64,000 nt of DNA from Daedaleopsis sinensis (GCA_033807695.1 CM066303.1:2170001-2234000); one strand, 5' to 3'. Counted from the stretch's first letter, positions 24,015-35,492 are shown. Program-made: numbers and translations. The notes: generated by a model from the letters alone, not told the origin.

Positions 24015-24863
24015 TCACAGTAGCCGCACCAGCGGACTCCGTGGACGTCTGCTGGACGTCCTTCGAGGCCTCGGACGCGATGTGTCCTTGCGCTTGGGCT
24101 TCTGGGAGCAGAATCGAGCGCGTTCGGCGGCCTTCTCCTTCGCCTTCGTGCTGGCGTTGCGACGCGCGAAGCACTCGCTCTCCGGGTGGCCCGACATGCT
24201 GCAAAACGTGCATTCGACGGAGGAGGCGGCGTTGGAGAGGACGGGAGTCAAGGAGGACTGTCCCGGTTGGTTTTCGAGCGCGATGAACGCGTCCTGCAAC
24301 TTCTCCCAGGTCAGGGAGTCGTCGAGGAGCAGTGTTTGCCTCAGAGCAGCGTACTCTGCAGGCATCACACGAATGAGAGTCATCAGGACGAGCTCATTGT
24401 CAAGTTGTGCGATGCCAAACCCCGGGGGTCGAAGGGACTTCGTGTCGGACTTCAACTGCAAAGCCCGGGTGGCGAGGGAGGATAGGGATTCGTTGTCGGC
24501 CTTTTGGAGGCTCAGGAGCGCGTTGTAGGTGTTAAAACGCATACCTGGACGTTTCTGCATGTGCACGGCCTCCAACTTCACCCACATCACCGCAGGATCG
24601 TCCCGAATGGACTCCAGATGCGTGTGCTGCTCCCTCTCCACGCAACCCCAGATCTCCCCTGCTGCCAGGTCCACCTTATTGTCGAAATCGCGCAGATCGC
24701 GACGTTCTCCAGCGTCCAGAGGCAGAACAAACGAAGGCCTGGTCTCAGTGCCTTGCATGATGCGAAGACAACCAAGGGTGCAAAGCCTAGCCTCCATGTT
24801 GAGCTTTCATGACTGGTAGTTGCGATTGGAGAGCTTCGCGAAGGTCGGGGCGCCCAGCGACAT
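24015..24863 (-). pseudogene. Copia gag with zinc knuckle
   Basis: Capsid-type Gag of a copia element. The natural start is probably the ATG at 24,863 (MSLGAPTFAKLSNRNYQS), placed by the conserved copia pattern in which NYxxW occurs near the N terminus. There the tryptophan codon is TGA (24,809-24,807), a G-to-A change. The remaining frame is open for 260 codons, contains the LTR-gag helical region and a zinc knuckle of the form C-x2-C-x4-H-x4-C (CTFCSMSGHPESEC), and ends with an arginine-rich tail. The protein would bind and package element RNA. Confidence 0.8.
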
Positions 24864-25099
24864 GGTCGAGGGTGAATGACGTGGCGGGAGAACGGTGGGC
24901 AAAGGCGCGAGTCGAACCGAGCAAACGGTGGCGAGATATCGCAAAGCCATAGTATGTCTATTCGCTAGTTCAAGTTTCCATCATCTGCCGGTATCTGTCC
25001 GTTCAGTGAATGACTGGGCTGCGGCATTGTTCCTTGGAGCTTAGAATGGACATCTTACAGTGTCTACTAGCTCATAATCAGCTGAAGACACTGCAACAC

Positions 25100-25954
25100 A
25101 AGCTTCAGGTCAAGATGCGAGCACTGAATCTATGTCCACTGACACAAGTGGGGAGACAGATTCAGCCTCAACAGATTCCCCCACAGTGAAGAAGAACGGG
25201 CTCAGGGAATTAGTGATCATGAAGTGGTGTGATGATCTGCAGAAAAAGATTGACTATCACATCTTGAAGTTGATCTGTGTTTGTGCAATCTCACTGAAGA
25301 TTGTCGACTCAAAGGAATGGAAGGATCTCATGGCGGCAGCTAACCCAAAGTACCAGCTGACATGCGCTACAAAGTCTGAGGACGTTCACATCCCTCAAGA
25401 GGCTGCACAAGTCCGTAAGCTTCAAATTGTGCATCTCAAGATGCAGGAAAACCTCACCGCAACATATGATGGGGGAACCACACGCAAGCAAGAGTCTGTG
25501 TACACTGTTCATGTCACCACTCTGGAGTGCCATGTGTATCTTGTGGAAGGAGATGAGGCCTGACGTGGCCATCACACTGCTGAGCACCTAAAGGACCTTT
25601 TGCTTGAGGTAAGCTCTACCACTTGTTGAGATATATGTGTCATAGCACTCACTCCATGATTGTGTCACAAGTCATGGAGCATATCGGGGCAGATCACTTC
25701 TCAGTTTGCTCAGACAGTACCGGCAATACACGGAAAAGTGCATGAGCTTCTCATGGAGGAGATTCCCATCCTGAACAACATGCATATGCTAGACCAGTGT
25801 TGTCATCACCTGCACAGTATGGTCAAGAACATCACGAAGCTATCTGTTTTCAAGCCGGTAAGTATCTACCATATTACCGTGTTCGGTGCCATGTACTCAC
25901 ATTAAGGACCCTACGTTCGGTAGATGATTTCTGACCTATGCAAGATCATCAAGT
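25100..25954 (+). pseudogene. hAT transposase, 5' portion
   Basis: N-terminal part of a basidiomycete-type hAT transposase. Recognisable blocks are KEWKDLMAAANPKYQ, a segment VRKLQIVHLKMQENLT, DGGTTRKQESVYTVHVTT, CSDSTGNT (catalytic region) and DQCCHHLHSMVKNI. Defects are a TGA at 25,561-25,563 and a one-base shift near 25,735 between CSDSTGNT and KVHELLMEEI. Introns are inferred at about 25,610-25,670 and 25,862-25,920. Coding sequence ends abruptly at 25,957, where the Harbinger element is inserted, and resumes at 30,131. Confidence 0.8.
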
Positions 25955-25957
25955 ACT

Positions 25958-25983
25958 AGAGGTGGTCAGAGTAGCGGATTCTA
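25958..25983 (+). repeat. Harbinger left terminal inverted repeat
   Basis: Twenty-six bases starting AGAGGTGGTCAGAGTAGCGG, the exact reverse complement of 30,102-30,127. This is the presumed transposase cleavage end. Confidence 0.95.
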
Positions 25984-26295
25984 CGTGATTCTGAGGTGAT
26001 TCGAAAGACGATTCCAAAAGCGATTTTGGTCGCCAGAATCGCGCGCTTAGCAGAATCCAGTCGTGTTGTCGATGCGCCTCCGGAGGTGCATCGACACGAT
26101 TCTGAAAAAGATTCTGACGGCCATGATTCTACATCACAGGTTTTCCGCTCATGTAACTCTCGGAGCTGGGGAAATTATCAACTAAAATAAATTCTGTTAT
26201 CAAACTCCTCCGAGTCGAACGCGTAGTAGTACCCCCTATTCTGGCATGCGCAGAGCTTGACTCCTTCTCCTTCTCCAACTTGTCGACACAACACC

Positions 26296-27938
26296 ATGCC
26301 CCCGCGCAAGAACAAGCTATCAGATGTGCCGAAGACCCCGGCAAAAGCTGCCAAGCAGAGGCAACCCGCCCGCGACACGGAGGAGCAGCCGGAGGGAGTA
26401 GAGGCTACAGATGATAGCACTGGTGCGGCAGTCGAGTACGTCCACTGCATCACCCAGACCGAGCTCGACTCGGACAGCACTGTGATGGTGCCACATCTCC
26501 GGCTACTTGATAACAGCATGTATGATCTCGTATAGCTGGGACAAAGACAACTTCGCGCTCAGTTGGTCTCTCATTTCCGCAATTACCGACCAACCTGATA
26601 TTCAAGATGGACTGTTCCCCCCGCCCGGTGCCAACCCTTCGACAAAGAAGGGTGGGGGTAAGAAGAAGACCGACTTCCACTGGATGATATGCAAGATACT
26701 CTTCAAGGACCATCCCGACTACAAGGCTGCGTTCAGCGCTGTAGACACATCAAAAGCGAAGGAGAGGGCAAAGTGGGCAGTCAAAATCAAGAACCGCCTG
26801 CGGAAGTAAGTGTTCGAGATCCTGTCACTGTGCAAAGATGAGATATGAAAGCTTACCGGCGTGATGCTTGCATGATAGCATGACCAAGATGGTCCTCGAG
26901 CATAAGAAGACTCTTGGCACCACGGGGGAGGGCCTGCAGGGTGCTGATGATATCACAGAGGCTTACCCCGAGAGCTTCCGCAACAAATGGGGTACGTTTC
27001 GTGACTTTCGTCACAGTATTTTCAGTGTGTGTCCATACTAAAGTAACTGTAACATACAGAACTGCCCGTACTTCTTCGAGATGCGTGATCTCCTTGCACA
27101 ACGTCCCAACCTCACTCCAGTCGGTCTCGGAAATGCTGTAGGTGCCGATATTGAGGCTGGGGTCCTCTTTGGTCAGTCAGCCAGCGAAGACGACTTCAAC
27201 CCAGGTGGACTTGGAGACGAGCCGTCGGAGGAGCTAGACCTTGACGGAGATCTTGATGGACTCAGAGAGGGCGGCATGGCAGGTGGTTCGGATGCCAGCC
27301 AGGGCAGTGGTGCTGAGGAGCTGGAGGAGGGAGACAACAAGAGCGATGGTGATGGTGAGAACAATAAGGGTATGCGGCTGGGAAGCAAGCATCCAGTATC
27401 GATGACGATGTCGGGCAAACCAACCAAGGCGGCTAAGACACCCGTGCACGCCCGAAGCGTCTCTCAAGCTCCTTCTCGCGCTGCCACTCCGGCGACCTCA
27501 GTCAAGGGCAAACAGAAGTCGGTGAAGGGCATGCTTGCAGGTCTCGACGAGCTAGCGAACAGTGAGGAGCTCACACGTCGCCAAGAGATCGAGCTTGCGA
27601 AGGAGAAAGTTCGCTACAACAGCACCAAAATCCAGGCGAAGACCGAACTCCAGCTACAGCGAGAGAAGCACAAATTCGAACTACGCGCCCTGCAGATGAA
27701 GCACCGGCTGGAGCTATCGATGGCCCAGCTACAGTACACGTCCACCGGGGCCGTTCACGCTCAGCCGGCTTGGTTGAATGGCATGGCCGGCCCAAGTTCA
27801 TTTGCGCCAGCTGTGCTGCCCGCCCTTGGTGGTCAGTCTGATCCCCTCGAAGCACACACTACGAAGAACGTCGGAGGTACTCAGGATGCTTTCGCGGAGT
27901 TCAACATGCAGGCATTCAGTGGTGATCAACACGAATAG
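26296..27938 (+). CDS. Harbinger Myb/SANT-like DNA-binding partner
   Basis: Harbinger elements need a second, Myb-like protein that binds subterminal sites and brings the transposase to the nucleus and the ends. Exons are 26,296-26,435, 26,536-26,805, 26,879-26,991 and 27,060-27,938, all with GT-AG borders. The second exon carries the trihelix/Myb-like block (WDKDNFALSWSLISAITDQP, then DFHWMICKILFKDHPDYKAA). The last exon has an acidic region (EEGDNKSDGDGE) and a long charged coiled coil (QLQREKHKFELRALQMKHRL) suited to protein contact. The third junction is off by one base: the run of four G at 26,989-26,992 next to the donor contains one more base than the frame allows. Either a real frameshift or an unusual junction exists there; otherwise the gene is sound. 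About 466 residues. Confidence 0.75.
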
Positions 27939-27984
27939 TAGCATAGCGCACAGGATAGAACGTGTATGTACATCTCTGCCAAGT

Positions 27985-29851
27985 CTATGTACCAGTTCTC
28001 CGTACCCGTCTACGTTCTGCACGATGTTCCCTTGCTCGGAACAGCTCCTCCTTTAACTGTTCCCGCCATGCCTTTGCAGCACGAAGTCTTGACCCCCCCG
28101 ACACACGCCCAGTAGAAGGGAGCGGGTGCAGCTCTTCGTCCGAATCTGAGTCTGAGAGTCCTTCTGCTATAAACGGATCGCGATTGACGGCATCGCTGTC
28201 TGAGTCACCGCCGGCACGGCGCTCATCCTCTTCGCATTCCATAGCGAAACCGTGGATCGCTACGCATGAGAGGACCCAGTAGGTTGCGAACTTGTGGGAC
28301 CGTTCATCTTTGATGCGGATGCGCAGCTTTTTGAGTGACTGGAAGCGGCCCTTAAGGAACCCAATAGCATGCTCAGAGCGTACCCGCACCATGGACACGT
28401 GGTTGTTGAAGGTCTCGTTCTCAGACTGTTCGCGCTCAGGCATCTTGTATGGTGCTACGACCCACACATCGATCTGATGCCTCAAGATGAGATATATATT
28501 CAATGGTTATTCATATAGCTTAAACACGTACTGGGTAAGCCGAGTCAGCCCACACGAACTCCCCATCCTCCAAGAGCTCTTCATGATGTTGTGCGAGGAA
28601 GGTCTTGGTCCATGCAGTCGAATCGTGTGTACTGCCGGTGTAGCCATAGCTCACGTCGATGATGCGGAGGTTAGGTAACGATATAACCTAGAAAGATGTT
28701 ATAAGCAAGAGTTCTACCCTATGAGAGACCACACGTACCTGCACGTTCAACGAATAGTTACACTTTTGATCGAAATAGCTTTCGCCATACCAAAACGGCC
28801 GCTCGTCGAGCGGAACTAAGGTGCCATCAACCATACACCAACCGTTCCGCCATGCCCTGCAAGAGTGGTCCTCCACCCACTCCTTGGCTTGCTCCTTCTC
28901 ATCGGGTGTGGGATATTGTATCGTCTCGTCGAGGAAGTCACGGCGGAGAATTGCAGCCATCACTCTGCGAGTGACTAAGTCTATGGTTCCCTTGGCGTAG
29001 CCAGCCCAGTTCGCGACTTGCTGTAGACCAGCGGCATTCCCGTAGTGCCCAAAGCGGTAGAGGGTGATAGCAATCTGCTCGTCGACAGGAATCTGGGAGT
29101 GGTTGGACTTGTTGGTGAACACAGGGTCGTCTGCCAGTCTGACGACCAGTCGGTCGAAGGTGGGTGGGTTGATACGGAGTGCTTGGCGGAATAGATCGGG
29201 TCGTGTGTGTTTGCAAACGTGCAGGACATGGGGCAGAAACGCAGGCCCACGCGGGAGTGTATTCCTTGCTGTCTCGTATCGGCTAGCGTACATCGCACGC
29301 AGGACACCACGGACATGACGTCCTACATTCGAAGAAGGAGGTAGACGAGGGAAGTGCGTGCCATTGGAATCGCTGGGGTCGCTCTCGCTGTCCCAGTCGG
29401 AATCGGAGTCTTCATCGTCAGCATCCCAACCCCCCTCTGCATCGTCACTCCCCATCCCTTCCCCTCCCATCCCTGTTGATCCATCCATGCCCGGTGCATC
29501 GGAGCAGTCTGACCCAGCCAAGTCCGACTCGGAGTACAGGTCCCAGCACGGGTCTACGTCGGGAAAGTCACCCACGCACCCGTTAGAGGCAATGAAGCCT
29601 TCCGGCTCGATGTCCCCCTCTGAGCTCGAAGCCCCGGAGTCTGTGTCGTCACCCGGAAGACTTGATATTGAGGAAAAGTCGGACTCGGAGGGGGATAGGC
29701 TGGGAGTAGAGGCAGAGATAGGAAGGTTGTCGGCATGAGAAGACCTGAGCGACTCTGCCCTGTGGAAGCGGGCTTGCCGGCGTTTCATGAACAATGTGTA
29801 TGCCTTGACGACGTTCCGAGCACGTTTGGTACGGCTTGTGTATCGAGGCAT
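27985..29851 (-). CDS. HARBI1-type DDE transposase (PIF/Harbinger)
   Basis: Cuts and pastes the element through a DDE nuclease. Exons 29,851-29,739 onward to 28,739, then 28,687-28,532 and 28,473-27,985 join in phase to give 585 residues with no stop. The start is the ATG at 29,851 (MPRYTSRTKRARNVVKAY); a longer frame upstream lacks support. The first 170 residues are basic then strongly acidic (DADDEDSDSDWDSESDPSDS). A helix-turn-helix-like region (DEQIAITLYRFGHYG) precedes the catalytic core. The likely catalytic residues are D in CMVDGTLVPL, D in YTGSTHDSTAW and E in VRSEHAIGFLKGRF. All three are present, so the enzyme looks functional. The C terminus is acidic then arginine-rich. Confidence 0.9.
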
Positions 29852-30101
29852 GGCCCAGGGACTTGGAGGAGGAGATCGGCGGGTGAGAGGGAGGAATAGG
29901 TAGGGCCGGTGGTCCAACATATTGAGGAGAATTGCTTACTATGCACTTATCACGATTAGTCAGCACTTGCCAACTTTGTCGGAATCACTGTGTGAATCGC
30001 TTCCTGAACCCAACTATCGTGCGGGGTGGGTCAGAGTAACATTCGATTCTGGGACGATTCTGACGACAGAACCGTTACGAGAATCGTGTGCAGAATCACC
30101 T

Positions 30102-30127
30102 TAGAATCCGCTACTCTGACCACCTCT
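30102..30127 (-). repeat. Harbinger right terminal inverted repeat
   Basis: Exact reverse complement of the left terminus, followed by the ACT duplication at 30,128-30,130. Confidence 0.95.
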
Positions 30128-30130
30128 ACT

Positions 30131-31525
30131 TTAAAAAGTCGACCCTAGCTGCTGCAGAGCTCACCTTCGCTCATTGCGAGGTAGGACTCCTCCAGGGGTT
30201 GCAGAGCATTGGGAAGACACTCTTCGTGTCAGTCTACTGGAGCGCTGACTCCCTGCGGAAGTGCCTGGGGCTTATCCACCGACTTGTGCAGGACAGCCAG
30301 ATTATACTACCGAGTGTACGCACTCAGTCAATTAACTTTAGATATGCACATCACGAAAAGCACTCACACGACTCGCAGAACATCTCATTTGATTGTACGC
30401 TACTTCAAGAACACAGCTTTGTGTCGCTCAAGTTTGAGCGTGACTTGATGCAGTACATCTCCAAAGTTGCACCAAATGCGCGGGCACTGAAGAGCCTCGA
30501 GTATCTATTCTGGCTCGCTATTGTGGCAAGCCTCTAAGACTTCTTCGAGTCATCACAAGACACAGGGATCCTGAAGAGACTAGAGTCCAGACAAAAAGGA
30601 TTGTCAACACATGCTACAAGGAGATCATTGACGACTCACCTACTGACATATACTTCTGCGCTGCTTTCCTACACCCAAGTATATACACGAACTCATGTTG
30701 GAGTTACGGTGCAAGTTTCTAACTTGAAAGTTGAATCACTAGAGCTTCGTCACATCGACATCTTGTGCAAGCCATCTGAAGACTGATCTCCTCCTGTCAA
30801 CCCCAAGAATGGTAAGCCTGAGGACAGTCTGAAGGCCCCAAACACAAAAACATACTACCGGGTCAAGGAGTTCCTCAAGGCGCAACTTCGTGCTGAGAGT
30901 AAGGCGGCTCGGCACCTGGTGATCAAGAAACTGGGTGAAGCAAAAGCCATTGAGGCTTTCCTTAGCCAGCTCGTAGCATATGTCAATAATCAGTGGCTGT
31001 TTGATCAAGCACTCCCGGAACCCGACAAGATGTGCACTTGCCCTGTCCTACAGTAGTGGTGTGAGGGGAGAAACACATCCATGCCAATGTTCTTGCGGTA
31101 AGCATACGGAATATGCGACTCAGGATTTACTTGGTCCTATAGCTTACGTATCATGAGCGCAGATGCTCACTATCAAGCTGTATTCAATCACTGTCAACTC
31201 CATGGCAGATGAACATACAGCCTCAAACTTCACTTGATTCAACAGTGCCGTACACAGCAGACAGAACATCAAGACGCTTGTGGACATGGTCCAAGTGCGG
31301 CAGTAGAATTTGTACCAGGCACAACATGTTGTGCAAGTAGTAGTAAATGACCTGTACCTGACTCCCTTCTACCAGGACTATCCGGAGAAGCCATGCACTT
31401 AACCCACAGTGCACTGGACTGATATGGACCAACATGTCTTCAAGCGCTGAGAGGAGGCCTTAGACGAACAGAGTGACAACGAGTTCTTTGAGGACCGGCC
31501 AGCGGAGGACTGGCCAGCGGAGGAG
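30131..31525 (+). pseudogene. hAT transposase, 3' portion
   Basis: Continuation of the hAT gene after the Harbinger insertion. Blocks in order are SIGKTLFVSVYWSADSL, FERDLMQYISKVAPNARALK, TDIYFCAAFLHP (the C-terminal dimerisation region) and MADEHTASNFT with NIKTLVDMVQVRQ, typical of hAT C termini. Stops occur at 30,535-30,537 and at 31,235-31,237, where TGA stands for an expected tryptophan, with further breaks after 31,380. The tail is acidic and rich in glutamate (EEALDEQSDNEFFEDRPAED). Confidence 0.75.
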
Positions 31526-31634
31526 CCACCTGTGGCCACCACTTATTTATATATATATACAGGCCAGTGGTCCATAGATTATTGTTACCTTGGCCCCGCC
31601 CATATAGCAACCCCAGAGGCCCAGGACCCAATTA

Positions 31635-32815
31635 CAGTGGTGCTCAAAAAGAACGCACGTGGCATTTCCGAGGCGTGTCTCGACCAAAGACGTGTCCATT
31701 TCTCGCAACCAACTGTATGAAATAGGATGAAACGTTGTAGGTAGATACAATACATACTAATCTACGTACACAATAAATTTCGTACACCTATGACCTGTTT
31801 TAAGCAAGGAGATGAAGAAACATTGATGCGAAGTCAATATTTACATCTGTTTGGACCGTGTCTCAACACAACATATCTTGTCATCCTACCCTGATAAAAG
31901 TGCTTGAATTCATTGTCGATGCAAGAAATCAATCAGACATCACATTAATATGCTAATTCTTGGTGTACAACCCCTTGGCTTCATTTAATGCAGCCACACG
32001 CCTAGGCATAGACACATACAGCCGATGAATGAAGTCAATGTCCATATTCTCCCACTCTTCCACCAATATGGCCCACAACTGGTCAAGATTGGTTGGTAGA
32101 GGGTTCTGAGCACATACTCTGTGGTCTACGTACTCCCACGCATGGTCGATGATGTTCATATCCGGAGAAGATGATGGTCAGTCGAGTTTGTTGACCTTGT
32201 GCTCTTCAAACCGGGCGGTTGTGAGCTTTGATTTATGTTTCAGATCGTTGTCTTGCTGGAAGATGATGTCGGAGGGCTCGGGAGTCTAAATGGTAGGGTT
32301 GTCCTTGGCCGTGTGTGACCGCATAGAAATCAGGGTTTTTAGAGAGTTTGGCGTAGGTGCGACGAGTTGTGGAAGGGTGGCAACCAATCTCATGAGCAAG
32401 GGAGGTGGGGCTTTCCCCCAAGTGAATTGCGCGGTAAACTCGAGCTTTTTTAGTGGGAGTAAGCTGAGGCATAATGAGATGTAATATTGGAGAGGAAGTG
32501 TGCAAAGGTTCGACAGTGTGGGGCTAGTAGTTTGTGCTACAGTACAAAAAGAATGTGGGGCAGTGGAGGATAGACCTGCCTATGACGCGAGTCCAAACAG
32601 ATGTAAATAATCGACATTGCATCAATGTTTCTTCATCTCCTTGCTCAAAACAGGTCATAGGTGTACAAAATATATTGTGTGTGTAGATTAGTATGTATTG
32701 TATCTACCTACAGTGTTTCGTCTTATTCCGTACAGTAGGACATGAGAAACGGACATGTCGTTGGTTGAGTGAGACACCTCGGAAATGCCACATGTGTTTT
32801 TTTCGAGCACCACTG
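31635..32815 (-). mobile_element. Tc1/mariner-like element, internally deleted
   Basis: 1,181 bp with long inverted termini of about 200 bp beginning CAGTGGTGCTC and ending GAGCACCACTG, flanked by the TA duplication (31,633-31,634 and 32,816-32,817) diagnostic of Tc1/mariner. The uninterrupted second copy of the host repeat at 43.66 kb shows the single TA empty site. Its transposase gene is deleted internally and nonsense-mutated, so the element depends on another source of transposase. Confidence 0.92.
31953..32505 (-). pseudogene. Tc1-like transposase remnant
   Basis: Reading leftward: an N-terminal helix-turn-helix (KKARVYRAIHLGESPTSLAH) followed directly by the second half of the DDE domain (FQQDNDLKHKSK, then SPDMNIIDHAWE) and the C-terminal block ending GLYTKN at 31,953. 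The segment carrying the first catalytic Asp, roughly 150 residues, is missing. In the conserved stretch before SPDMN a TGA (32,180-32,178) sits where the family has tryptophan. Confidence 0.85.
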
Positions 32816-33577
32816 TACAAAGTACAATTTATAAAAGTATTATTTTATGGATGAGCCCACAGGCAGCAATATAAAATGCAAAAGCTGTTGTAATAAGTCC
32901 CTGATGGCACATTTTTAAATGTATAAAGTGATGTAAAATGTCCCTAAGGGTGTGTTTACAACACACCCCAAGTGTTGTAAATGGTCCCCCATGGCACATT
33001 TTGAAACAGATAGAAGGTTGTAATACACCCCAGAGACCTTGTTAACAACCCACCCCTGGTGTTGTAAATGATCCCCTATGGCACTTTTTTAAAAAGATGG
33101 AGGGTAATACATCTTTAAGACCTTGTTAACAACTCACCCCCTGTGTTGTAAAAAAGCCTCATGGTACATTTTAAACAGATGGTGTGTTGTAATACATCCC
33201 TGAGACTCTGTCAACAACTACTAGAGTGTTGTAATTGGTATCTAGGGCTTGCTATCAAATCTTTGGACCTTTGATAATGATATGATCACCTTGTTATCTC
33301 TTCAGATAACAGTCTCTGGGATCAATACCACACCACTGGGCACTTATTTGCCACTTTTTCTCGCACCTTATTACCTCACTTAGGCAGGTAAGTGGCTGGG
33401 CTACCCCAGGGGGGCCCACTTGCTCACCCCCTACCTTCCTTATTCTTTGATGGATTCCCTCCATTCAAGTGGTGGTATACTTGTATACTGAATGGCTACT
33501 ACCCTGTACAATATGTAGATGCAACCCCCTCCAATCAGTGCACTGCACTAGGTAGAAATGGTCGCTTCATTTGGGTA

Positions 33578-34905
33578 TTAAATACTGAATAGATGGATAA
33601 CCGGTGGGTGCACCATCATGTATAGTGTACTGTTGGAAAGGGCTATATTGTGGCTTTCTAACAAGCCCTCATACATGTCCCGGGTATACCTCCACCAATT
33701 CCTAATGAATCAATGTGATCTTTTGTATGTTCAGTGTGTCGCTACTACTACCCCTTAGATCATTAGTGTGCCTGGCAATACACTCCATTGATCTGGATAC
33801 AATGGGTAATCAGTGTGTACAGGTTACCCTCCCGATAGTGCACCCAATACTCTACCAATTGGGGTGTGTAAGGTACTGTTGCCAGAATGCCACAGAACAC
33901 AGCTTCCTAATGATACCATACCCATCCTCATACACTCCACAGTCATGGTGATACACACATGCTCTCCTTCTCCCCCTACCCCAATACTGTTTGCAGTAGA
34001 TTATCTCACCCCATGTATGTATCACCCTCAAATTTTGTAATTGTAGTCCTACACCCTGCTATTCACCACTGTCCAGTTGTCACCCTTATCAGACACGAGG
34101 TACACTACCCATTGGCTTATCAGTGTTTCCCCTGATCATCATAATCTCGCAAGTTTGGGAGACCTATTCCACAGATCTACTACCAACATGAATAGTCCCT
34201 ATAAGTCTGAACAAGGTGCAAAAAACAGAATGTCAATATGTGGAGAATTGGTGAAGTAACTGTCTGAACAGCGAAATGTGCACTGTTTGACACTAAAGCT
34301 GCATAGTGTCTGCTATGAGGTGCTGTTTGCTGATTTATTAGTCTTCCTATACTTATCCCACACTGCCACACTTACTTAGTCTTTTCACACACTTGTTTCT
34401 GATTTGTCATTATCCCCATACTTATTCGACAAGGCCACACTTACCTATTGTTTTGACACACCTATTATGTATGTAAATGTGCACATATATCTACACACAT
34501 ATCTACATTGTACACATATACTTGTGTCAGTGCACACATACTTGGGTCGTGGTGCACACATTCTTGTGTCTGAAATGAACATCCCTGGACGGTTCTGATG
34601 AGGTTGCAGAGCAGAGTGGACCAAACCCAATGATTCACTGCGTGATCTTCAAGCATGGCTGGTCCTCACAACAACGACACTGTGTCTCCCGGCCGGCCGA
34701 GTGGGTGATTGTCTTGCTAGCCATGGGAGGTGTGGGACGCATGACACTGGCATCAGCGGCCCGCACTCTGCACTCGAGCGGAGGGGGGAGAGGAGACAGA
34801 CTAGAGGAGGTCCACAAGTCGCTTTCCACACAAGCATGAAAGCATTCACCTCGGCGATGGTACATCAATTGTTTCCCACTCACATGATACCGACAGTAGG
34901 TTCTG
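33578..34905. other. No gene seen
   Basis: A/T-rich sequence with short frames only. Imperfect CACATATATCTACACA and GTGCACACATACTTG repeats lie at 34,478-34,570. The G-rich strand near 34,720-34,800 is unremarkable. Confidence 0.4.
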
Positions 34906-35492
34906 ACACAGGGGGCATGGCACCATACTTCCAGGGTAAATATTGGGTTAATATCAGGTAAATAGAATATGACATCACCGCCATGTTAGCCGCAACCATG
35001 TCGAGTAAACATTGCAGGAATATTGCAGACAATGACTCCATACTGATACAATGTTAGTGGCAATATTGGGAATACAAGCACAATTTTTCTAATGTGTTTT
35101 GCACGATATGATCTCGGAAAGTATGGCTGCAATGTTGCACACATTCGCTTCGTATTCTCACAGCTAACATTGCGTGAATATCCTTCCACATTAACGCCGA
35201 CAATGTATCCGATATTCCTGCAATGTTTACACACTATTCATGAGGTCAACTTCCTGCCAAGACAGTCTATATTGACCCATTATTTACTAACATGTTCCAG
35301 CGGGATATGTCAAGCAAACACGTCTGATATTCACCCACTATTGCCGGTGCAAATAGGATGCTTATATGAGGGAGGTATGCTACCATATTGTCTGCAACAC
35401 TAAGCAGGTAAATATTGCGCCACTATCTATTTCTATTTACTTGATATTGACGCAATACATACCCAGGCAGTATGGTGCCATGCCCCCTGTGT
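34906..35492. mobile_element. MITE with imperfect long inverted arms
   Basis: 587 bp starting ACACAGGGGGCATGGCACCA and ending in its reverse complement. The inversion continues inward with mismatches through TCAATATCAGGTAAATAGAA and again through GTAAACATTGCAGGAATATT, so the arms extend more than 100 bp. No coding capacity, and no certain target duplication. Confidence 0.75.

Larger units (their letters stand above)
20444..24863 (-). mobile_element. Defective Ty1/copia retrotransposon
   Basis: Gag, protease, integrase, reverse transcriptase and RNase H follow in Ty1/copia order on the minus strand. The element carries a nonsense codon, several frameshifts and an internal deletion in the reverse transcriptase. 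A polypurine tract and TG-starting LTR edge are seen at the 3' side. No matching 5' LTR is recognisable upstream of 24,863, so the element appears truncated there. It cannot be autonomous as it stands. Confidence 0.85.
25958..30127. mobile_element. PIF/Harbinger DNA transposon, near-intact
   Basis: A 4,170-bp element bounded by perfect 26-bp inverted termini that begin AGAGGTGGTCAGAGTAGCGG, flanked by a 3-bp duplication ACT (25,955-25,957 and 30,128-30,130). It encodes two convergent genes whose 3' ends are 46 bp apart: a Myb-like protein (plus) and a HARBI1-type transposase (minus). That is the standard Harbinger pair. Both ends carry dense GATTCT/AGAATC hexamers. Removing the element and one ACT rejoins the interrupted hAT frame exactly, which proves the boundaries. 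Confidence 0.93.
31531..33577 (+). mobile_element. LTR-like repeat R2, copy 1, split by a Tc1 element
   Basis: 31,531-31,634 plus 32,816-33,577 match 43,664-44,433 almost base for base, beginning TGTGG(C/T)CACCACTTATTT. The repeat has a TATA-like A/T run near its start and internal degenerate tandem units of about 88 bp, each containing TTGTAATACA and GTTAACAAC; copy 1 has one unit more than copy 2. It has no coding potential. Its TG start and promoter-like layout suggest a solo LTR, but the 3' edge is not proven. Confidence 0.7.

Noticed and set aside
32820..33240. The TTGTAATACA/GTTAACAAC units as an independent satellite.
   Set aside because: The same units occur inside repeat R2 copy 2, so they are internal parts of that element.
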